A DNA stretch of 19,285 nucleotides from Cytophagales bacterium. GTDB lineage: Bacteria > Bacteroidota > Bacteroidia > Cytophagales > Cyclobacteriaceae. Numbering within the stretch: the stretch's first letter is position 1; each line of letters begins with the position of its first letter. The stretch lies in NCBI GenBank assembly GCA_020063545.1, contig JAGUUF010000304.1, forward strand, positions 1 through 19,285. Reading direction: 5' to 3'. Under the pieces are notes generated by a model. That model saw only the letters and a list, made by a program, of their open reading frames with translations. It ran no database searches and was not told where the DNA came from. Positions 14,774 through 19,285 of this stretch are shown one piece after another. Position numbers and translations under genes: made by a program.

Positions 14774-16147
14774 ATGGCAAAGCAAAAGAAAAAGTCGAAC
14801 AAACTGTTATATGCATTAATCGGTGCAGTTGTATTCCTACTCGTGTTCATCATCATCGGCCGCTCGGCCGGCTGGATAGGCAAACCAAAGGATTTGGAAG
14901 TTGACCTTGCCAAAGCCAGCCGCACCACCATCGTTGAAAAGGTAAGTGCATCGGGTACGGTGCAGCCGGTTACGGAAGTAAAACTTGCTCCCGAAGTATC
15001 CGGTGAAATCCGCGAACTGCTGGTTGAAGATGGCGACTCCGTAAGCCGGGGTAAGTTGCTGGTAAAAATCCGTCCCGATACCTGGCTGTCGCAGTTGGAG
15101 CGTGCCGAGGCATCGCTAAACCAGCAACGGGCCAACCTCGTATCGGCCGAAGCTGCACTGGCAAGGGCCGAAGCCACCTTTACCCGTGCCGAGCAGGATT
15201 TTGAACGGCAGAAGAAGTTGTGGAATGAGAAGGTAATATCTGAAGCGGAATGGCAACTGGCCCAGCAAAACTTTAAAGTGGCTGAGAACGATTTGAAGTC
15301 GGCAAAGCAATCGGTGCAGGCTGCCAAGTTTATTGTTCGCAGCAGCGAAGCAACCGTTAACGAAGCAAGGGAAAACGTGCGCCTGACGAGCGTGGTAGCC
15401 CCGATGGACGGTTACGTATCGAAACTGAATGTGAAGAAAGGGGAGCGCGTGGTTGGCACGGCCCAAATGCAGGGTACAGAAATGATGCGCATTGCCGATT
15501 TGAGCAAAATGGAAGTGCGGGTAAACGTAAACGAGAATGACATCGTGCGGGTGCACATTGGAGATACCACCATTATTGATGTAGATGCGTATACCAATAC
15601 CGGCAAGCGGTTTAAGGGAATTGTTACACACATTGCGAACACGGCAAAAGACAAAGTTTCGGCCGATGCCATTACCGAGTTTGAAGTGCGCATACTGATT
15701 TTGAACAACTCCTACAGCGACCTGGTTGCCGAAGGTAAAAAATATCCGTTCCGCCCCGGCATGACGGCCAGCGTGGAAATTCTTACCAACCGTAAGGAGA
15801 ACGTGCTCTCTGTTCCGCTTTCGGCAGTAACCACGCGAAGCGAGGAGAGCAAGAAACCGGCAGCACCGGAAGGTACAGTTCAGCCGGCAGGGCAGGCTAA
15901 GCCCGCACCAAAGAAGGAAGATAAGGTTGTAATATTTGTCAATGAGAAAGGCGTTGCTAAAATGGTGGAAGTAAAAACCGGTATGAGCGATTACGATAAC
16001 ATTGAAATTCTTTCCGGTGTTACCGACAGTACCGAAGTAGTAACCGGGCCTTTCCTGGTGGTTTCAAAGCGCCTGAAGGATGGCGATAAAATCAGGAAGG
16101 CAGAAAAGAAAGAGGATAAAAAGTCGAAAGAAAAGGATTCTGACTAG
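14774..16147 (+). CDS. HlyD/MacA-type periplasmic adaptor (membrane fusion) protein
   Basis: This protein links an inner-membrane pump to the TolC-like channel encoded just upstream. It has 457 residues. A Lys-rich cytosolic N-terminus precedes one membrane anchor (about 11-30). The first half of the lipoyl domain follows (SASGTVQPVTEVKLAPEVSGEIRELLVEDGDSV), then an alpha-hairpin coiled coil rich in Ala, Glu and Arg (about 103-195), the second lipoyl half (VVAPMDGYVSKLNVKKGERV), beta-barrel and membrane-proximal parts (about 235 onward), a Pro/Ala-rich insert (about 357-380), and a highly charged Lys/Glu/Asp tail. The architecture is closest to MacA-type adaptors of ABC exporters. No ABC or RND pump gene follows; a terminator and ppa come next. 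Confidence 0.92.
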   Translation: MAKQKKKSNKLLYALIGAVVFLLVFIIIGRSAGWIGKPKDLEVDLAKASRTTIVEKVSASGTVQPVTEVKLAPEVSGEIRELLVEDGDSVSRGKLLVKIRPDTWLSQLERAEASLNQQRANLVSAEAALARAEATFTRAEQDFERQKKLWNEKVISEAEWQLAQQNFKVAENDLKSAKQSVQAAKFIVRSSEATVNEARENVRLTSVVAPMDGYVSKLNVKKGERVVGTAQMQGTEMMRIADLSKMEVRVNVNENDIVRVHIGDTTIIDVDAYTNTGKRFKGIVTHIANTAKDKVSADAITEFEVRILILNNSYSDLVAEGKKYPFRPGMTASVEILTNRKENVLSVPLSAVTTRSEESKKPAAPEGTVQPAGQAKPAPKKEDKVVIFVNEKGVAKMVEVKTGMSDYDNIEILSGVTDSTEVVTGPFLVVSKRLKDGDKIRKAEKKEDKKSKEKDSD

Positions 16148-16163
16148 TGTAGTAGCAAAAAAG

Positions 16164-16193
16164 AAAGCCCCTGCCGGATGGAGGGGCTTTTTT
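16164..16193 (+). terminator. Intrinsic terminator after the TolC-adaptor operon
   Basis: A 9-bp perfect stem, AAAGCCCCT (16164-16172) with AGGGGCTTT (16182-16190), has a 9-base loop and the T-run continues to 16193. Because A residues also precede the stem, it could work in both directions. It lies 17 bases after the adaptor stop codon and separates ppa from the upstream operon. Confidence 0.88.
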
Positions 16194-16223
16194 ATTAACT
16201 TTCCTGCAATCAACGAGTTGATA

Positions 16224-16763
16224 ATGATACAACATCCCTGGCATGAAGTTTCGACTGGTAAAAACCCTCCGCAAGAAGTCAATGCCATTATTGAGATCCC
16301 GCGCGGGTCGCGCGCCAAATACGAAGTGGACAAGGCAAGCGGCCTGATTAAGCTCGACCGGGTAATCTATGCCTCTATGTATTATCCGCTCAACTACGGC
16401 TTTATTCCGCAAACCCTGGGTGATGACCACGATCCGCTTGATATTGTCGTATTGACACAGGTATCGGTGGTACCCCTGTGCCTTATTCCTTCAAAAGTTA
16501 TCGGGGTAATGCACATGATAGACCGGGGAGAAGCGGATGAAAAGATTATTGCAGTAGCCGAACAGGATGCCAGTGTCGGGCATATCAACGATGTTTCTGA
16601 ATTGCCGGACTACTTCCGGATTGAGTTGAAACACTTTTTTGAAAACTACAAAACCCTGGAAAATAAGAAAGTGGAAGTGCCTGATTTTGGCGGGCGCGAC
16701 AAAGCATTACCGGTTATTGAAAAAAGTATAGCGTATTACAATGCCACCTTCAGGAAACCGTAA
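16224..16763 (+). CDS. ppa: Inorganic pyrophosphatase (family I, soluble)
   Basis: Hydrolyses pyrophosphate to phosphate in the cytosol, pulling biosynthetic reactions forward. The 179 residues fit the bacterial hexameric family I enzyme (E. coli about 176). Motifs are VNAIIEIPRGSRAKYEVD (substrate-binding Lys), YPLNYGFIPQT, the metal-binding block D68-H-D-P-L-D73, GVMHMIDRGEADEKIIAV, and HFFENYKTLE-KKVEV near the end. Where E. coli has DGDPLD, this protein has His at the second position; all acidic residues are kept. The frame is open upstream to 16080, but that would start inside the preceding gene and pass through the terminator. ATG at 16224 gives the conserved length. The sequence TAACTTTC at 16195-16202 resembles a -7 element only weakly. 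Confidence 0.95.
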   Translation: MIQHPWHEVSTGKNPPQEVNAIIEIPRGSRAKYEVDKASGLIKLDRVIYASMYYPLNYGFIPQTLGDDHDPLDIVVLTQVSVVPLCLIPSKVIGVMHMIDRGEADEKIIAVAEQDASVGHINDVSELPDYFRIELKHFFENYKTLENKKVEVPDFGGRDKALPVIEKSIAYYNATFRKP

Positions 16764-17756
16764 TTACTCGTAATACGGTTGGGGCCGATACGGTATCTGC
16801 CCGGTTTTATAAAAATACTTTTCCAGTACAAGTAATGAAATTACGTCTTCGCGCTTTTTATTCCTGAATTGCGCCACGTATTCGTTGGCATTGCGGATGA
16901 TCGTTAATGCTTCTTCCGGATGGTGGATGTAATGTGTTAACCGTTCTTCCAGGTCAGAATAGTCATCGTTAATCATCACATAATGATGATTAGGGATGAG
17001 CGTGCCCTCCATAAACCAGGTTTCAAATTTAGGTTTGGGCATTACCGCCAGCGAGTTGGATGACATGACCCACTTCAGGTTGCTGGCTACATCGTTGCCT
17101 TCAAGGCAAAGGATGAATTTATAATCGAGTTGTTCGTCAATAGTAAGCCGTTCTTTAATCCAGTGGTCATTTTTACCCCAGCGGTTTGTTTGGCCGATAT
17201 TGCAAAGCGGGTGGTTGAAATACATTTCATAGAATTTAATCCGGTGAGGGCGGGTAATTCCTCCCCGTCCCACCAGCATATTTTTTTTGCTTTCAAATGG
17301 TTTCTTATCACGCGTATAGATAAAGTGGCGCACCTTGTTTAGCTTTAAAAGAACCGAATTCGAATTATCATCAAGCAGGGGCCTGCTTTTTAAAATGCCT
17401 GGCACTGCAGGAACTTCACGGATGTCACCGAAAAGAAAAGATGCCTTAAGGTGTTGGTTAAAGTACCGGGTGTATTCGTACGAGTCAAAAAAATAAACCT
17501 TTTGTTTTTTTCTAAGTTTAAGTTCCGATAAGGCAGGCAACGTATCGGGTAACTGCACCGTGTCATTTATTTTATTGTAATAATTTACCCGCGACCGCAG
17601 GTATTGGGTATCGTAGTTTTCTGCCCCTCTTAGTTTGCTTTGCAGATTTATCCTGAACAAAAAGGCCGGGAGCAGCAACCTGGCAAAGCCTGTTGAATAG
17701 TAGAGGAATTTATTGTTCTTATGCCTGACGGATAACCTTTTAAGGAGTGGTTTCAT
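16764..17756 (-). CDS. Glycosyltransferase family 90 / CAP10-like protein
   Basis: A 330-residue protein resembling the GT90 (CAP10, LPS-modifying) glycosyltransferases. The clearest part is the C-terminal half: KFILCLEGNDVASNLKWVMSS at about 213-233, then SLAVMPKPKFETWFMEG at about 235-251, YVMINDDYSDLEERL, and a helical end with HPEEALTIIRNANEYVAQF. These are the usual nucleotide-sugar-binding C-lobe features. An N-lobe GRGG and RIKFYEMYFNHPLCNIG lie at about 163-188. There is no clear signal peptide, so it probably acts at the cytosolic side. It starts two bases after the FkbM methyltransferase gene ends, so they form an operon. It probably adds a sugar to a surface polysaccharide or LPS; donor and acceptor are unknown. 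It ends directly against the convergent ppa stop. Confidence 0.82.
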   Translation of the reverse strand: MKPLLKRLSVRHKNNKFLYYSTGFARLLLPAFLFRINLQSKLRGAENYDTQYLRSRVNYYNKINDTVQLPDTLPALSELKLRKKQKVYFFDSYEYTRYFNQHLKASFLFGDIREVPAVPGILKSRPLLDDNSNSVLLKLNKVRHFIYTRDKKPFESKKNMLVGRGGITRPHRIKFYEMYFNHPLCNIGQTNRWGKNDHWIKERLTIDEQLDYKFILCLEGNDVASNLKWVMSSNSLAVMPKPKFETWFMEGTLIPNHHYVMINDDYSDLEERLTHYIHHPEEALTIIRNANEYVAQFRNKKREDVISLLVLEKYFYKTGQIPYRPQPYYE

Positions 17757-17758
17757 GT

Positions 17759-18454
17759 TCAGGCAACGGCCATGATTTCGGTATCGCCTTTAATACCATC
17801 CTGGTTAAGAATAGTAAAACGGTACGAATGCCGGTTCAGAAAATCAACAACGTAGGCATGCGTTTCCGGGCTGTGGGTAGCAATCAGCAGTTTGGGTTTA
17901 TGCTGTGCAATAACCTGCTGGCAGCCTTTAAGAACTTCGATTTCACCTCCTTCTACATCAATTTTAATGAAGTCGGGTGCCGGCAATTTGTTTTCACGCA
18001 CCAGGTTGTCGATGGAGACTACATCAACGGTCAGGTTGCCGCTATCCGATAGGTGTCCCGTTGCCGTGCCGGTGTTGGCGTTAAACTTTGCGCTTCCTTC
18101 CTGTGCGGCAACTGCTGCTTTGGTTAAGGTAAAATTACTGAAGCCGTTAACGGCCATGTGCTTCAGGTAGAACCGGGCATTGTCCGGGCGAGGTTCAAAG
18201 GCATAAACATGCCCGCTCTCCCGGTTAATTGAGCAGGCGATTGCCGAGAAATAACCAATATGAGCGCCTATGTCGTAAAAAATTGACCCTTTTTTGAAAT
18301 GCTCCAGGAATGCCTGGGTTTTGTACTCTTCGAATTTGCCGGTAATGAATTTCTTTCCGGAGGTGGCAATCCACCGTTTGCCTTTTAATGGTCCCGACCG
18401 GATGCGTAGGGTTACTCCGCTAAAAAGGTTTTTAATAACGTGTTTAAATTTCAA
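17759..18454 (-). CDS. FkbM family methyltransferase
   Basis: A 231-residue S-adenosylmethionine-dependent O-methyltransferase of the FkbM type (Methyltransf_21), which often methylates sugars of surface glycans or polyketides. SAM-binding motif I is IFYDIGAHIGYFSAIA (D61), the acidic end of beta-2 is AFEPRPDN (E87), and the family motif is DFIKIDVEGGEIEVLKG (D166, E168). The start is TTG at 18454: the frame is closed by a stop five codons upstream and no ATG occurs in frame before the middle of the SAM fold. It is the first gene of a leftward pair with the GT90-like gene. It is divergent from a family 2 glycosyltransferase, so methylation of a cell-surface sugar is the likely job. Confidence 0.88.
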   Translation of the reverse strand: MKFKHVIKNLFSGVTLRIRSGPLKGKRWIATSGKKFITGKFEEYKTQAFLEHFKKGSIFYDIGAHIGYFSAIACSINRESGHVYAFEPRPDNARFYLKHMAVNGFSNFTLTKAAVAAQEGSAKFNANTGTATGHLSDSGNLTVDVVSIDNLVRENKLPAPDFIKIDVEGGEIEVLKGCQQVIAQHKPKLLIATHSPETHAYVVDFLNRHSYRFTILNQDGIKGDTEIMAVA

Positions 18455-18518
18455 GGATGAGTTGATTTAGTGGGCACTAAAATAATTCTTTTTTGCTGAC
18501 CTGGCACCGGCTTATGGC

Positions 18519-18548
18519 TTGCGGACTTTTGGTAAGCGAGTATCTTTG
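18519..18548 (+). promoter_or_regulatory. Bacteroidota-type promoter for the family 2 glycosyltransferase
   Basis: TATCTTTG at 18541-18548 matches the -7 consensus TAnnTTTG exactly, and TTG at 18519-18521 lies 19 bases upstream in the -33 position. Transcription would start around 18552-18556, so the mRNA leader before the ATG at 18557 would be only a few bases long. Confidence 0.6.
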
Positions 18549-18556
18549 TGCCGTAA

Positions 18557-19285
18557 ATGAATGGAATGGCCAAATTGACTGCCCTTATTCCAACAGGAAA
18601 CGAGGAGCACAACATTGTCGATGTTCTTAAAAGCGTGAGTTTTGCTGACGAAATTCTGGTGGTGGATTCCTACAGTACCGATCGCACCGTGGAGTTGGCC
18701 AAACCCTATGCAACCCGCATCATCCAGCGAGAGTACAATAACTCGGCTTCACAAAAAAACTGGGCTATACCCCAGGCATCCCATGAGTGGATACTCATAG
18801 TAGATGCCGATGAGCGCGTTACCTCTGAACTGAGGGAGGAGATACAGGCAATACTGAGGCAGGATAAACATGATTATGTTGCGTACGATATTTACCTGAA
18901 CGAACATTTCATGGGGCAGCGCATGCACTACAGCAGCCTCCAGGGAAATAAAGCCACCCGCTTTTTTATGCGCGACAAATGCCGGTATGAAGAAAAGCAC
19001 GTTCATGCTGATATTATTGCTGATGGCCCCATCGGTGTTTTAAGTGGAAAGCTTAACCATAACACCTACCGGGATTTTGATGCGTTTATTGCCAAGCTAA
19101 ACCGTTATGCCTGGTGGCAGGCGCGCGACTATGAGAAACGCACCGGAAAAATTACGGCTGTTCACGTTGTACTTAAACCATTCTTCCGGTTTTTAAAACA
19201 TTATGTTATCCGGCTTGGGTTCCTGGATGGTTTTGCCGGGTTCGCGTATGCCTACGTGCAGTCGTATGCCGTGATGACGCGGTAC
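18557..19285 (+). CDS. Glycosyltransferase family 2 protein, WaaE/KdtX-like (partial, 3' end outside window)
   Basis: The first 243 codons of a plus-strand gene that runs off the right edge. It begins AKLTALIPTGNEEHNIVDVLKS, followed by ADEILVVDSYSTDRT, a GT-A fold nucleotide-binding region. The metal-binding D-x-D appears as ILIVDADERVTSEL. Later blocks (EKHVHADI, LNHNTYRDFDAFIAKLNRYAWWQA) are like those of LPS-core beta-glucosyltransferases (WaaE/KdtX type). There is no signal peptide; a basic/aromatic stretch near the end (FFRFLKHYVIRLGFLDG) is usual for membrane association. Two ATGs are possible (18557 and 18566); a stop codon directly precedes the first. Together with the divergent FkbM and GT90 genes it points to LPS or capsule assembly. 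Confidence 0.87.
   Translation, partial: MNGMAKLTALIPTGNEEHNIVDVLKSVSFADEILVVDSYSTDRTVELAKPYATRIIQREYNNSASQKNWAIPQASHEWILIVDADERVTSELREEIQAILRQDKHDYVAYDIYLNEHFMGQRMHYSSLQGNKATRFFMRDKCRYEEKHVHADIIADGPIGVLSGKLNHNTYRDFDAFIAKLNRYAWWQARDYEKRTGKITAVHVVLKPFFRFLKHYVIRLGFLDGFAGFAYAYVQSYAVMTRY

Noticed and set aside
13967..15327. Long minus-strand open frames opposite the TolC and adaptor genes (about 175 and 192 codons)
   Set aside because: They lie wholly or almost wholly opposite genes with strong family motifs, show no recognisable domain of their own, and have odd composition (runs of Ser/Ala or His/Arg). They are shadows of the codon bias on the other strand.
16080..16223. Upstream extension of ppa into the adaptor gene
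   Set aside because: It overlaps the end of the adaptor gene in another frame and runs through a strong terminator; the extension is Lys/Arg-rich and not part of the enzyme.

Overview
The window is ordinary chromosomal DNA from a member of the Bacteroidota, most likely an environmental Cytophagales-type bacterium (the order is inference). Three things point there: a TAnnTTTG-type promoter, proteins typical of the phylum (DUF4159, DUF4369-TlpA lipoprotein, M56 peptidase fused to TonB_C and CarboxypepD_reg-like domains, M23 peptidases with a YNP-type N-terminal motif), and weak Shine-Dalgarno sites. Base composition looks moderate and uniform. I see no mobile element, prophage, CRISPR array, tRNA or rRNA. 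No gene-free stretch exceeds about 170 bases.

Left end (1-2355, minus strand): the N-terminal part of an exported CapA-family protein runs off the edge. Next come two tandem membrane-anchored M23 (LytM-type) peptidases whose stop and start codons share one base. Centre-left (2487-7702, plus strand): alaS, gatB and a TlpA-like thioredoxin lipoprotein form a tight run, so translation genes sit directly upstream of an envelope redox protein. They converge on a minus-strand BlaI/M56 pair (7713-9825), a repressor with its membrane metallopeptidase. The pair has a near-perfect 26-bp palindrome overlapping its probable promoter. Upstream on the same strand is a DUF4159 protein.

Middle (10751-13325, plus): a cysteine-containing exported protein of unknown function, two consecutive intrinsic terminators, thyA, and the beta subunit of iron-sulfur L-serine dehydratase. 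The last is closely followed by a TolC-type outer-membrane channel and an HlyD/MacA-type periplasmic adaptor with no pump gene beside them. A terminator then separates inorganic pyrophosphatase.

Right end (16764-19285): a minus-strand pair of GT90/CAP10-like glycosyltransferase and FkbM methyltransferase, divergent from a family 2 glycosyltransferase that runs off the window. This looks like the edge of a surface-polysaccharide locus.

I found no convincing previously undescribed system. The items most worth a second look are the M56-TonB_C-CarboxypepD fusion with its operator, the twin M23 peptidases with shared terminal motifs, the duplicated-motif exported protein at 10751, and the tandem hairpins at 11665-11748, which may be a dispersed repeat.
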